DNA of 64,000 bases from Liolophura sinensis (GCF_032854445.1 NC_088304.1:31813732-31877731), one strand, 5' to 3'. Numbered from the stretch's first letter, positions 1 to 12,334 are shown. Numbers and translations are program-made. The notes: a model not told the origin generated them from the letters alone.

Positions 1-1185
1 ACTTTCCCAGGGGATTATTCATTCGGAGAGATTATCTCCCGACCTCTTCTCTGTTAAGTTCAGATTTAAATTTATGAATGGAATGAAGTACTGTTGAAGT
101 ACTCTTTGATTCCTCTGGTTTGTGCTTTATTCACCGATAATTTAAAGAAGGGTTTTATGTGGAACTTGGGCCCACTGTGTAGGTTACGGGTGCATAATGC
201 GATATGTTTGGTTACAGGTAAAATCTGCAAACTTGGCGTGTTAATTTGTTGCATATGTACCCTACATCGATTCCTTAATGAATCACCGGTTTCGCCTATG
301 TAGAATTTATTACAATTAGAGCAGGTTAAGACATACAGTAAATGTTAGGAATTACAGTTCATATCAGCGTTAATGCGGAAGTGAAAATTGGTAGCATGAA
401 ACATTTGCATCGTGTGTTTCCACATTTAGAAGTTGCATAACTGGTTTCTATTAAGTTGGTAGTAAATCGAGCCTTATAATAATATAATTTGTATAATATA
501 GACTATTCCGTATTCCGTTTCTCTAACCTCTCAGTGCTGATTGTCAAGTGAAGCACCAACATTAAATATTATTTTTAAAGTCTTTGGTAAGGCCCGACAT
601 GGGTTTGATCCCGGTGTCTCCAGACATTCCAGGTGGACGCTCTAACTCATTAGGTCACCGAAGGAATTGTTAATGATTTTTATCAACAGAAAGGCAAGTA
701 CCATAACCGCAGCTTACTCCCTTAATGAACTGAAGTAAACTTATTGGAAACTTTTAAATTTGCAACTATATGTCCATGACAGACAAGTGTTTAGAAACAG
801 TTTCACCTTTTCTGACATATACTGTGTGGATTTGTTTAGTGTTTTTTTTGACACGGTTATGTTAACCTATTGTTAGATTTCGAAATATATTCTCTCTTGC
901 AGCTTACTAGCTTTATTTGCTATTTTTATATTATTTCTTACATATTCATTTTGGATATGGTGCTTTAAGTCGCTTTGGATATGAGTCCCTTAACAGTCTA
1001 CAGGCGACACACACATCTCAACGCTAAGATTTTTTCTCTTGTGTTAAAATCGGCTTAAAAGATTAATGGACAAGAAACAAAATAAAAATTAAGTAAGAAA
1101 GTCAAATGAAAACTGTAGCCAGACATGAGCGGTAATTTTACAAGATTTTTTTCTCATTTTACCAGATCGATTTATTTATTTGGGT
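1..1185. other. No gene recognised
   Basis: AT-rich sequence with only short random ORFs. I see no splice-consistent exon, no RNA gene and no clear repeat. Confidence 0.6.
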
Positions 1186-1500
1186 TCAAAGGTGGGAACG
1201 TTGGTGGAGCGCCCGCTTCGGGAGCGGTAAATCCAGGGTCAATCCTGAGTCATGTCACTCATTTGACCTTAAAAGAAGACGTTGTAACTTCGTCGTTTGG
1301 TGGTCAGCATGAAGGGGATAGTGCAATGACTGGTTGACCCGGGCGGGGCAGCTTACCTGCCTTCGGTAAGGCATCTCAGTGAAGCAGCACTAGATAAAAG
1401 AGCGGTGGAAATTCGTCCTGCAACAACGAGGCAACAATACATGCACTCTAAGGATTCCTTCATCGTAATTGTTAAGTATGACGTTAAACCCCAATCACTC
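1186..1500 (+). mobile_element. tRNA-derived SINE, family B
   Basis: The left end resembles a tRNA (cgcccgcttcgggagcgg, then a B-box-like ggtcaatcctgagtc), followed by a body with 'agtgaagcagcactagataa' and the tail 'atgacgttaaacccc'. The same head, body and tail occur in reverse at 40308-40668, where the head is better preserved. The short ORF in this stretch is part of the SINE and not a gene. Confidence 0.75.
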
Positions 1501-2114
1501 AAAGGCGCGTTTAATGGATCATATACAGCATAACGATTTTATCATATATTTCACAGAAGCACACAATACATTAATTTCATTCACGTCATTATACCAAATA
1601 TATCCCATAAAGCCCATTTTACATTCAGGAAATGTAACTGCACTTTAAGTAAACAAATCTTTAAATATCGGTAGATGTATTTTTAGCTTCACTTTTCCAC
1701 TATCGTTCTGATAATTTTTACTTCACTCTTTGTTCTCTCCTTCTGTGAAAACAAAACGCCAGTGATCGATGAAGAGGGTCAAAGCAGCTGCTGAGCAAAT
1801 ATATCAAATTTTCCATCGATATGGATTAAAAGGTAAATTGATTCCCTGAGACTGACAAAAGCATTTGACCTACATCCTTAGCTTTCTCTTCGCTCCTCTA
1901 TACGTTACTCTCGACAGGTTGTTCCTTTCAGCACGTACCACCGTCAATGCCTTCACCGAATCTATGGCAAGTAGCTTAACAATACCCTCTGACCTAAAAC
2001 CACTTGGCGGACGTAATACTCTAAGATCTTATTTATTTGCTTTGTAGTTTTACAAGAAACTGATTTTTATTTGTTTAAGCTATATCTGAATTTATGTTTT
2101 CATTTGATTGGTGT
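1501..2114. other. No gene recognised
   Basis: Unique-looking AT-rich sequence without a recognisable exon or repeat. Confidence 0.55.
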
Positions 2115-2120
2115 GTTTAA

Positions 2121-2521
2121 TACGGTGGCCCATATACGACATTTTCCTTTTTTCTTAACTTTTGTAACTTTTTCTTAGGTTTCTACCTTGGTGAAAACTC
2201 ACGTGATGCAAACAGCCTCGTTCTCGTTTCCGTGGGCAGCCGGACTTTAGGACGGGTTATTAACGGAAGATGAAATCATTTTGACTACTGATAAAATTTT
2301 GGGGACACTCTATATGGAGGTCATGTAGAATTCCATGTGACTTGTCTCATGCACGTCTTTCTCCGTCATGCTGAAGTTCTTACATGTTGTAGTTCATCAT
2401 CATTCTGCCCACGGAAACGAGCACGAGGCTCCTTGCATCACGTGAGTTTCCACCCGGGTGAAAACCTAAGAAAAAGTTACAAAAGTTAAGAAAAAAAGGA
2501 AAATTTATATCGGCCACGGTA
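2121..2521. mobile_element. Foldback/MITE element with about 110-bp inverted arms
   Basis: The left arm (2121 to about 2236) and the right arm (about 2405 to 2521) are near-perfect reverse complements. Both carry the 'cacgtgatgcaa' and 'cgtttccgtgggcag' blocks and an oligo-A/T stretch. The termini read TACGGTGGCC and GGCCACGGTA. The direct repeat GTTTAA flanks the element at 2115-2120 and 2522-2527 and is a likely target-site duplication. No transposase is encoded, so it is non-autonomous. Confidence 0.85.
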
Positions 2522-2529
2522 GTTTAACG

Positions 2530-3396
2530 CTGTACTTAACAACAGCAGCTAGTTTTAGAGAAATATTTAAATAGTCCCGGTATATGATAAGAAAAATATT
2601 TTGAAATCAGATCGACGACTTTATTCACTCAAGTCTCTAGGCAGCCATTATAACTCAAATGATGACGTCATGCCGTCCTTACATGACTCTTCTGACATAT
2701 ATCCCACAGTTATGTACCGACTGTATCTGTACACAGCCCTTCCGAGCATCTCTAAAAAGAGGTGCAATATGCACTTGATTAAACTACTAGAAAAAACACT
2801 TTGAAGAGTCCCGAAGAGATGTAGTTTAACCAATTTCCTGATATAACTGATTGATTCAATAGTTGATTGATTGATTGATTGATTTATTGATTCTATCAGT
2901 CCTGTACCTAGCGATTGGCAGCGGATTACTTCACCTATAAACTTCACCGTCGTCAGTTATTTCAAGTTAAAATATATGAATAAATGAAAGCTTTTTTTTT
3001 AACTTGAAGGATCCATTTAGATAATAGATACTGCATATAACAGATTTAACATGACATTTAAGGAGAGTACAGTTATGCGGATGAACATAGTAAACGAAAA
3101 ACCTCTAATGATGTAAACAAATAGATGACGAGAGCATAACATTATCGCTTGCTTTCTTGAACCCGCATCTAAAATATTTTAATATGTTGCTCTGTCTTTT
3201 CATGCATCCAACTTTGAGAATGCCCTCGGTCGATCTCCACGTTTCTCGATTCGAACCAACTTGAAAATACAAGAATTTGTGTTAGTAAGGTAAAAGCAAT
3301 CCGATACGGACTTCATCGTCAGGTGTTATACTTCAACACTTTCTTTTTTTGCGTATACCTCAGATTAATCTGAGTACTGTTATAGCACACAGTCAG
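2530..3396. other. No gene; short GATT repeat
   Basis: Contains an imperfect (GATT)n tract at about 2857-2890. The ORFs in this stretch are not supported by composition or splice sites. Confidence 0.5.
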
Positions 3397-3644
3397 TGTA
3401 CACTCAAAAAATTAATCTGTTAATATTAGCAGCAAGTCTGTTTGAGTGATGCTGGAATGTATTCTGTTATTGCAGCAGATTGTTCCGATAAATATAAACC
3501 ACATATTCTGTTAATTCAACATAAAGATTGTATTACAGTAACAGGATATTATGTTGAATATGGCAGAATATTGTGTTATTCATAACAGAATCACTCAGAC
3601 ATCAGTTTTTCTGTTATAATGAACAGATTAGTTTTTTTAGTGTA
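3397..3644. mobile_element. Palindromic MITE, 'CACTCAAAAA' family, copy 1
   Basis: Starts TACACTCAAAAAATTAATC and ends with the inverse, GATTAGTTTTTTTAGTGTA. The two halves are imperfect inverted repeats around repeated 'ttctgtta' and 'aacagaat' words. Related copies lie at about 13096, 27998, 31395 and 36873. TA at the ends suggests a TA target site, which is inference. Confidence 0.8.
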
Positions 3645-3989
3645 AGCGGATATTATCGTAGCATGTGATAACGGGAAGCGGTATCTAATCAATATTCCTG
3701 TGCTATAAGACATTCGCGTTCATTGTCAGCGATGCGTTCAAACAGCACTGCGCTTGCTGACAAACACTACCATGTTTGCTTAGTCACATGTAATTTCAAT
3801 CTTGTTGGAATGTCTTCACACGGAGGCTTAGAGCTGTTTGTTTATATAGCTTTGTTTATCGTTAAATACATCTTGCAGTCTATAGGAGTCGAAACAGACA
3901 TTTATGCAGCGGCCCCAACTATAATGGCCGTTCAGCGGCAACAGTCGGAAGATCAATTTCCCCAAAACAATGTTTAACACAAACCACCA

Positions 3990-4200
3990 CAGGGGCCGAT
4001 TCCACAAAGCCATTTCTGACAGAATATAAAATACGATTTTGCAGCTTAATTTTGGGTTATAGGGATTCAAACTTTGAGCAACTCCTGAATTTTATCTTAA
4101 GTCGAATGTGCCAAATTTTCAACTTTTAGTACCAGATATTACGCATTCTGTCGAGGCCTTAAACTTTGACTTAAGTCAGAAGTGACTCATTGTGTCATTC
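3990..4200. mobile_element. Foldback element, 'CACAAAGCCATTTCTGAC' family, copy 1
   Basis: The left end 'ggggccgattccacaaagcc' with 'atttctgac' is mirrored by an inner 'gacttaagtcagaagtgact' at the right. A more complete copy lies at 32308-32530 and a fragment at about 50040-50170. Confidence 0.55.
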
Positions 4201-4251
4201 AGTTAGTACAACGTCTTGACGGTGTCTTTCTATAAAACATTTTCTGTGCTT

Positions 4252-4374
4252 TTTTAATTTAATTGGTGTTTTACGCCATACTCAAGAATATTTCTCTTAT
4301 ACGACGGTGGCCAGCATAACAGTGAGAGAGAAACAGGTAGAGCACGGGGAAAGCCCACGACCATCCGCGGGTTT
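4252..4374 (-). mobile_element. SINE family A, truncated and diverged
   Basis: Reads in reverse from the tail: ggtgttttacgccatactca, then 'acgacggtggccagcat', ending near 'acccacgaccatccgcgg' lookalikes. The tRNA-like head is missing. The family is described at 28171-28409. Confidence 0.75.
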
Positions 4375-4660
4375 GCTCTTTTCTAACACAGGTCGTATTT
4401 TAATGACCATTTAAACAGGGTGAGACAACCGTTGCGGCTTTAGTGAGGAAGTTTGTCTGGGATACCGACATTTATGTCTCCTTCTCTTTTCTCCAAGGTA
4501 TCCTCTACCCTTTATATCCCTGAGAACAGTATGGTTATTTAGGTGCGAAATAACTAATTAACTAACTAACTAAATAAATAGCGTCGGACCACCAAATTGC
4601 CTCTTTGATATTTTGGTGATAAAGGCAGTTTTATACACAGCACAGCTGGCCGTGTTTGTT

Positions 4661-4993
4661 TTATACAAAGCTAACTGTTTGCACATTTAACACGAGAAAG
4701 ATATTACCGTGGAAAACGGAATTAAACGGCTTTTCTGAAGAAGCCCCGCAAAGAAGGCGTTCAGAAGTGTTGTCTGCGTAGATTGCACCCAACTTCGGGC
4801 TCCAGTTACGTAACATGTTGTTAAACTGACCCCGAGATTGCGGATTCTCCTGCTCGCACTCCTTGTAGTTCGTTTGGTGGCAATAATTGGTCGTATGGCC
4901 CTTGTCTGTGGAATAGTTCGTCATTAACTTGCCAATGTTTCGTGGTTTACCACGAGTACCCAGGTTTCCAGTACCCATGAAACTCACCGTCAT
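4661..4993 (-). CDS. Unassigned ORF, possible orphan exon
   Basis: An uninterrupted 110-codon frame that I do not recognise. It has a coding-like composition, with several Cys, Asn, Thr and charged residues, and is richer in GC than its flanks. A donor-like GTGAGT sits three codons after the first ATG (on the minus strand at about 4981), so the ATG itself need not be the start. It lies about 360 bases downstream of the lectin gene's stop, on the same strand. It could be an exon of another secreted protein, a decayed duplicate, or chance. I see no domain, signal peptide or partner exon. Confidence 0.25.
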   Translation of the reverse strand: MTVSFMGTGNLGTRGKPRNIGKLMTNYSTDKGHTTNYCHQTNYKECEQENPQSRGQFNNMLRNWSPKLGAIYADNTSERLLCGASSEKPFNSVFHGNIFLVLNVQTVSFV

Positions 4994-5348
4994 AAGTCAG
5001 AAATTCTAGAGGATGGTGATTAAGAACAGTTAGATAAATAAATAAATCAATAAATCAGTAAATATATATTTCCCCATTTAAGGTGCCCTCGTGAACAGCA
5101 CAATACGGAATTTGACTAATCATGCCTGTTCAACGTCATAAACACGGCTTATCGGCTGAAACATTGGCCTCAGTTCTACTTTATGTTTATACATTGTCAT
5201 CAATTCATCTCGCTCCAATGCATGGTTACACAAGGTTTGTAATGAATATCTGGCATACAAATCAAAGTTAAGTTAACTGTATAGGTTTAAATTGGAACTT
5301 AATATTTTTGAAAAAGAAAAACACACTAGGATTGTCTTCGAGCAACTC

Positions 5349-5354
5349 TTTATT
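5349..5354 (-). terminator. Poly(A) signal AATAAA overlapping the lectin stop codon
   Basis: On the minus strand the final codons read aag aaa taa ag, so the TAA stop lies inside an AATAAA hexamer. No stronger hexamer was found immediately downstream. If it is the one used, the 3' UTR would be only about 10-30 bases. Confidence 0.4.
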
Positions 5355-8300
5355 TCTTGTATTCACAAATGAATGTTCTAGGTGTTGTGAATGACTGTAT
5401 TCGCCAAGGGCAGCCTGGTTTGGACGTGTCCAAGTACACGGCAGTTCCAGTGGTTTGTGTGGGTGTGGCAGAGTCCAGCCAGTTTGTGTAGCCAACGTCT
5501 TGACCCGAAGATATCCAGTACGCCACTCCTTCATCGAAAGTTCCACCGGTCCAGATTTCTAGCGCTTCTAAAAATAGGCAGAACAGAGTGTCAAGGTTTC
5601 GGTCAAGCGCACTGGTGACATTGCGTAATGGTTAAAGATAACTATGTCAAGATTTTAATTCCAGTTTCATTCTATATTTTCAAATTAAACACCCCTTCAA
5701 ACGCTGATTTCGCAATTACCCTCTTTTAGCTTGGCTTAAAGAAGGGCATTACAGGGCTCTTATTGCTGTTTATTCTTGTTCTTAATCGAAAGAGATCTTT
5801 TGAAATAAACACCCTTGTCCTCAAAACTCGTCCTTAGACTGACATCTAAGTCTGCTGTGCCCGAGACGGATGTATTTATAGCATTTTTTGTTTGCATCAG
5901 CTGTAAAAGCTTAAAATATTGTTGAAGCTTTGGGAGAAATAAACAGACAATTAATACAACTAAAGGAAAGAAGAAAGATGGAAAGCAACTTAAACTTAGA
6001 TACTGAACACAAAAGTGAAAAAACTTATTTTTTCCTGAAAAGAAAGCAATATTTGTCTTTTAAGCATGAGCATGCCTGCTGGTTTTGAACTCTTGATGGA
6101 AAATTGTTTGTGACAGTGGACAAAATATTAGCATTGTGAGTATAGTTTTTGACTATTCTGTTAACACAGATCAGACGATCGTGAACATGTCCTTATAAGT
6201 GTTTCGATGTTTTTTTCCAGTTGTGAGTGTTTCATGTTATTTTTATGTTTTTTTATGTTAACTAGTTATGTATTTGAGTGGGGCATTAATTTTTTGGGAA
6301 CTAGTATGGAACTTATATGCATACAGAGTGGTGGGAACTGGATTTGAACTCTCTGAGGCAGGGAAAGTTGCCTTCTCATTCACTGTCATTCTTATAGCAT
6401 CTTTGTTGACATAACAAAGACTAGATGTATGGGGTGAAATATGTAAAAATGCGATACAGCACATTACATCACGGCGGAGGCAGTCGGGAGACTCGCAATC
6501 AAACCCCGGTCCGGGCTTAACAAAGAAGACCAGAGCCACAAATTAGACCAAGGAAACAAGACTGGTTGACCCGGTGTCAGTATAAAGTGACTGGGTGGGA
6601 TGTCATTTCTGGTGCCTTTGGCATGATACTACAATGCATGTTGGCAGCACTTTGGCGGCGTGGACTCGCCCTGCCACAAGAAGACACAATATATGAGCAC
6701 ACACCTAATGACTTCTCGTCGTCATCTGACTGAAAAATTGTACGACGTTAAACCCCAAGCATACCTGCATACTTCGGTACAATCGAAGACTTTAAACAAA
6801 GCTTAGTATTTCGGGCAAGAATTAAAGTTAAAAAGATTTAAATGGAATATATTTTGGAGTTAAATCACTGCTTTAGAACATAAACCCAGTTCTGACGTAT
6901 GTAGGAAGGCGAGCTATGCTTGTGACGAACTGCGCATTTAAAAAAAGCTTGGGGCTATTTGTGTCTTGGGTAAATTAAAGAATTCAATCAACTCTGGGGC
7001 TGTTTTTGAGCATAAAAGTAAATTAAAGAATATATAATAAACATTTGTGGCTATAAGAAGAAAATGATGAATCCAAGCCTTTTTCTATCCAGGATAAAGG
7101 GGATACATGTTTGCTGGTGCAATCGACGGGGAAAAAAACCCAGAATGAGATTAGCAGACTAGGATGTTAATTTTCGATGAGTTAATTCTATTGGGTTTTT
7201 TTTGTTGGAATTACAGCTTTTATATAATTTTCTAGAAATTTGGGGGATGAAATTGTGGCTGAACAGAGTTTCTAGCAATATACGTAAGATTGCCTGCCAT
7301 ATTTCAACATCTAAATGCCAACCAAAGTTAGACAAAAAATATTTATTTAATTGAAGTTTTTAAACGGCAAATACCAACATCTGACTACATACCCGGTTTG
7401 TGCGTGGATGGAACCAGGCAGGGCCCTGAAGGAAACAACATAAAGCCGCAGAGAAAACCGCAGCTTTCCTGATAAAAGGCATGCCCTCTTTAATGAGAGT
7501 TGCACTTAAGACCACATACGCAGACAACTATAAGATATAATTAAAGGCGTACAGAATAGAAGGCAAAAACCAGAGTAGGCTGAATAATTTTTAAATATAA
7601 TACAATACTTACGCCACAGAGAGTTAAACAGGAGCAAGCTGAGTAATTTTAAATATAATGAATATGTACGGAGTAGTGACCTCCCAGTGTGATGACTGGT
7701 TCAAGGCCACAGGTAGCTGAGGAAATAGGACTTCAATTTACGTCAGTTAGGGTTTTATTCTAACTCTTCATGACTCATATAAATGCTTAACAAGCAATAA
7801 ATTACAAGTCCCCATAGCACCACAGCTTAAGTAGAATTACAGGGAAAATGTTGCAGTGATGGTAGTCGCAAATCATTAGACGTCACTAGTCTATAATTAC
7901 TCGTAATATTGTGTTGTCATCACCTTTAACATACAATCACATTTAATAATGCAAAGGGACCAGGCCTCGGGGTGCTTAGTCCACCAACAGAATCAGAATT
8001 TTAAATGCTTTTTCATGTTCAGTTTTCATTCGTTATATATAGCGATGTAGGAATTTACTTGTATATTGATATTCTTCTATATCATTTCGTCACACCTTCG
8101 ACAAATCCACATAAGACATCCTGCTCCTTTTGACTGTCAACATCAACAAGATGGCCACCGTCTGTTTCACACCATGTGACCGCCGCAAACATGGAGATCT
8201 CGTCCCTGACGAGTTTGTAACAACTGTCACCGAATTCTCCCGCCATGTCCAGAGCACAGCCGTGCGGCTTCACGGATGTTGTGGGAAAAGCGCCCTCTGA

Positions 8301-9972
8301 GGACAAAGGGAATGGGTACAATTAACGACATTCCGTTGAAAAGTACGCGGCATTAAAATAGCTTGTGTTGTTAGGAGCATTTGCTCTAAAAGCGCATTTA
8401 CAAAGTGAAGAAAAATATTAAATATTGAAAAGTGCTTCCATAGATGCCAAGCGAGGTTATGAGATCAGAACACTTCGCATCATCGCTTCGTACACCAATA
8501 GTATCGCTTCGCATTTTTGCACCATCGCTTCATTATTCTTGCTTACCGTTATTTAGACTAACAAAAGTAAAGAAAAATAATAAGTCTCATAAAAAAACCC
8601 TAAAAAACAAAACCAAAAAAAAAATAAAAAAAATAAAAACTCCCAGAAAACCCCCCAAGGCCATGATTAGGTGATTACAAATTCATGACTTCAACAGTGA
8701 TATGTATTACATTTTAAATCCACCATATTATAGTTTATTTTTTAATTGGCGCTCAGCATAATTGTCATCAGTTTTTTTGCATGTTTGTTGAAGCACATTT
8801 AAGACCGTTTCCTCTTTGTCTGGCTAAATACTGTTCGGCCCGGGCCCAGTTGTTCAAAAGTGTATTAAAACTAAGCCCGGTATTAAATTTAGTCTGGACT
8901 TCAGTACCGTTAGCTTTGTATTAGACTAAAATTGGTATTAAGATTTAGGAATGGCTTAAATTTTTAATACACTCTTGAATAGGGTGCCCCAGTGTCAAAA
9001 TACTGATCCTGGTTTGGGTATTACAAGTGGTGCTGTCAGCATGGCGTTCCAGTGAGGCAGCACTAGGCGTATGTCAGAACTGAGAGCAGTATTCTACTAG
9101 CCGACAAAGTCGTGACATATCGCCGAAACAATGTTAAAGGCGACATTAAACCCTAAACAAGCCAAAAAAAAAAAGTACAGCTGAAAGAAATCCTCGTCAA
9201 ATCTGAATTTAACAACTTACCTTCCACAATCGGTGATAAAGTAGTATCCACCTGGAAAACAATCGTAAATTTCTTAGTAAGAACATGATCTATAATTTCA
9301 TAACATGGGTTTATGTTTGCTGGCTGAAAAGCACTTGCCAGCACCACATTTTGTTTTTGTGTTTTCAAAAAAAAAGAAAAAAAGAAAAAAAATTAGTTGC
9401 TGAGCTTCTTTGACTGCGCATACAAACTCTAGTTTATTTAAAAGTTTAAATGTGTACGGCCCTTTGTAAGTGCAAAGACATGCAAATATTCAAGAGAAGG
9501 TCATTCAAGAACGTTCAGCTTCAGCTTATGCATTTGTTTAAAATCAGAACAAAAGCAGGGTAACTTTTCAACCGGATAAACATCTGAATCGTATACATAC
9601 ATTTTGGACTTCCCTGATCTCGATACTTTTCCAGCGTTTTGAATTTCCTCCCGTGGGTTGGTCATGTATCGCTGTGACCCCGTCACTGTACATCAACTGA
9701 CAGATGCCATCCTGGTCCGAAAAATTCACCGCGAAACAAGTGTCGTCTGTGGCGCCACGAACTACGCAGGAAAGTAAACTTGCTGATGCTATTGAAAAGT
9801 TTTTGGAAGAGAAAAGCTGGACTGGTGAGGATTTGAAGACTGCATACGACGTCAGCTGAAAATCTGGAGAAGCAGACGACACATCAACTGAACTCAGTGC
9901 AACAATAGCCGGGGGAAAATATCCAGTGAGAATGATAAGAACGAATATAAGATGAGTATTTCTAAGCACCAT
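5350..9972 (-). CDS. Secreted C-type lectin-domain protein with PAN/apple-like N-terminus
   Basis: Four exons joined by hand: 9972-9601, 9251-9221, 8296-8096 and 5567-5350, with phases 0, 1, 1 and a total of 822 bases (273 aa plus stop). Residues 1-26 form a hydrophobic signal peptide. Residues 65-100 hold three Cys (69, 79, 91) in a PAN/apple-like pattern (CFAVNF, then GICQLMYSDG). Residues 148-269 form a C-type lectin domain: Cys148 and Cys160, the TWCETDGGHLV motif at Cys177, Cys197, the IWTGG/YTNWLD core, Cys254, and FICE at Cys269. The usual EPN or QPD sugar/calcium triad and the WND motif are not visible, so classical Ca-dependent sugar binding is doubtful. Such proteins in molluscs are usually secreted mucosal or haemolymph recognition factors (family knowledge). 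The donor after exon 3 (GTGTGA) is weak, but the join restores a continuous domain. Confidence 0.85.
5568..8095 (-). other. Intron 3 of the lectin gene
   Basis: About 2.5 kb between the two halves of the lectin domain. It contains a SINE family C copy at about 6440-6765. The remainder shows no coding signal. Confidence 0.75.
6440..6765 (+). mobile_element. SINE family C copy 1
   Basis: Body 'gactgggtgggatgtcat', 'tttggcggcgtggactc', 'cacacctaatgact', and tail 'acgacgttaaaccccaagca'. A second copy with the same blocks lies at 17295-17675. The head region near 6475 (ggcggaggcagtcgggagac, then tcaaaccccgg) looks tRNA-like but is weak. The minus-strand ORF here is not a gene. Confidence 0.65.
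8845..8992. mobile_element. Small foldback element ending in GGGCCC/GGGTGCCC
   Basis: The left end 'gggcccagttgttcaaaagt' with 'gtattaaaac' mirrors the right end 'tttttaatacactcttgaat' followed by 'agggtgccc'. It lies in lectin intron 2 and has no coding capacity. Confidence 0.5.
8993..9165 (+). mobile_element. Decayed tRNA-derived SINE fragment
   Basis: 'agtgaggcagcactaggcgt' matches the family B/C body and 'gcgacattaaaccc' matches the tail. The head is lost. Confidence 0.5.
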
Positions 9973-9999
9973 TTTGCAGAATTTGCAGAACTAATGAGG

Positions 10000-12320
10000 A
10001 AAACTTATCGGCATACGATGTTCTTAAGTCGTAAATAAAGAAGGCATGCTGCTTACTGGCAACTTAATAGTGGGTGTAGACAAATATTTGTGTAGTTCAG
10101 GACCTCGATACACATTAGGTGGTTGTTCGGTTTAACTTTGTATAAACATTCCTTTCGAGTTTGCAGTACCAAGAACAAACGTTTCGTACCAAGCTTTAAT
10201 TATGCAGTACATAAGCTGTTGGTTGTTTTCCTAAAGGCAATATTAATCTGGGTAACCTTGGAAATGGACGTAATGAAACCATTGTCACAGTTATGCTTAT
10301 TGACAGTTAACCCCGGGTCGGGGACTGTACATTCAGCGCATTGAAACACGACAACTGATGAACTAACAATTTACACGATTTGAATACTGACTTAATTCAT
10401 TCACAAAGGACATTCCATTCGTCTTTGGCTGCTACTCTTTTCATCAATTCGTTCAAGTTTCTAAACTGTGTCTGGTGGTATGTGTTGAACTTAGTTCTGG
10501 AAAATAATCAGTTATATGGGAAGCCAAATAAAGCAATATTCATCCAAAACAAAATCCATTAAATGTTTAAAAAATACATGCAACTAAACATCACCTTTAA
10601 TGTAGATAAAACAATTGAACGAAAATCGTAGCTTTTGTTCAAATATTTATATGAATCTATTTATATATACTTTTAAATGATTTTTCATTTTGGAACGTAA
10701 AAGAAAATTAAATAAAATGTGGAAGGTTTAATGCATCAGTGTATAAGTACGACACCTGGACTTTTGGTCAAACGTTCTGTAATCAGAAGACGTCTATCAT
10801 CTGCGTTTAGAGGACACGACATTCACGACAAACATGGCAGTCAGCCGGGATGACGGAATAGTCCCATTCTCTATTCTCACGCACCCGAAACACCGGCCGT
10901 TCCCCGATTTAAATATTTTGGTCAATCACGTAAAGGCTCGGGATGTTGTAAGTTCACATTCAAGCCTGTAAGTGCACTGGAGCATGCAGGCATTGGAATC
11001 TTTGTTGTAACTTAGCTGGACATTTAGTAAACCTGAAAACGTGGCAAGATAAAAAAAATATGTTTTCTAGTTACGATGGTCACTATCTCTGATATTTGAC
11101 TCAGACAGACAGTTATAATAAAATAGAAATTTGACATTATTGAATAAAATTGTCCCCATTCAATGTGAAAATATATTTATATATATTCCAAATTTTGCTT
11201 TCTTAAAAATATAAAAGATATATATTCAAAAATAGAATATTTTGTCTGTATTTGAATATATTATGTCTGTTTCGACCCCTAAACTCTATCTGTTCTCTGT
11301 CATGGAGTGTTACCTATTAAAACAAAACAACCCGTTCAGCAATCAACCAACCTGTCCAACACCAACCAGCCAGTACAAGCAAGCAACCAACCATTTTATC
11401 AATCAACCAGTCTAACAAGCAACCAACCATTTCCTCAATCGTTCAATTATTCCAACAATTGATCGCCAAATTCATCAATCAGTCAGTAGGTCAGTCCATG
11501 AATGAACTTATCACTTCCTCAACTCAGGATTTATTTCTCTAGTCTGCCAATGTATTCATGAATATGCTAATCATTTTTACAGACAGAGCATGAATGAATC
11601 GAAATACAAAAGAACTTGTCTGAAATTTGCTACGGTATCAGTTAAAGATGACTGGACAGGTATTAATTGTCTGTGTTTTTTTAGTAGGATTTGGACGATG
11701 AATTTCTTACGATCAACCTCCTGAAAGTCAAAGCTCATGGCTATGGGGGCGGTACAACAGCAGTACAAAGATACTCTCTGTTCGGTTCGTCCAAGACGTA
11801 GGAACTGCGAGAAAAGACTATGTTGCACAATTCTTGGTTTTTAGTATCGGAAGTTTGTCTTTTAGATTGTTGTGGTGGCCAAAATCTTAATTTATAGGGA
11901 CCCATTAAAAGGTCTAAATTAGTATTAAATTACGTAATTCAAAACTGGCTTTGTGTAACCGGCCCTTGCGCCTGGCATAACGTCCTTAACAACGCATAGT
12001 GCGACCGCTTTGTCAGATTTTTACTCTACATCGTTCAAAATGGTTGACATTTACACCAGGGATTATTTTCTCTTTCGGAGAATGCGTGGGAATGATTTTT
12101 CTCGGATTAAAATATTAAAAAAATGGTAAGGTCGGTATAACCTTAATCGTGTAGACGGATTAAGTAATATTTATACGGTGATCTACACGGGGATTAACAA
12201 CAGCGAGCGGATGAATCCAAACAGTGATGTCAGGAACTGTGCTCAGAACTCACGTCGGCATATTAGAGCGTTTGATTTACGAACTTAAGAGCCTCCGTTT
12301 TAAACAGATTGCTTCCTGTC
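10000..12320. other. Intergenic between divergent lectin and prodomain-like genes
   Basis: No exon found. Around 11325-11480 there is an imperfect simple repeat rich in 'caacca' and 'caatcaacca' words. Near 11880-11965 a fragment of a foldback family ('aaaactggctttgtgtaacc') is visible. Both 5' flanks should lie here. Confidence 0.6.
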
Positions 12321-12326
12321 TCCTAC

Positions 12327-12334
12327 ATATAAAG
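12327..12334 (+). promoter_or_regulatory. Putative TATA box
   Basis: ATATAAAG lies about 75 bases before the start ATG at 12404. That places a transcription start near 12360 and gives a 5' UTR of about 45 bases. Confidence 0.45.

Noticed and set aside
2648-2947. 99-codon minus-strand ORF
   Set aside because: It owes its Ser/Ile/Asn repeats to the GATT tract and has no other support.
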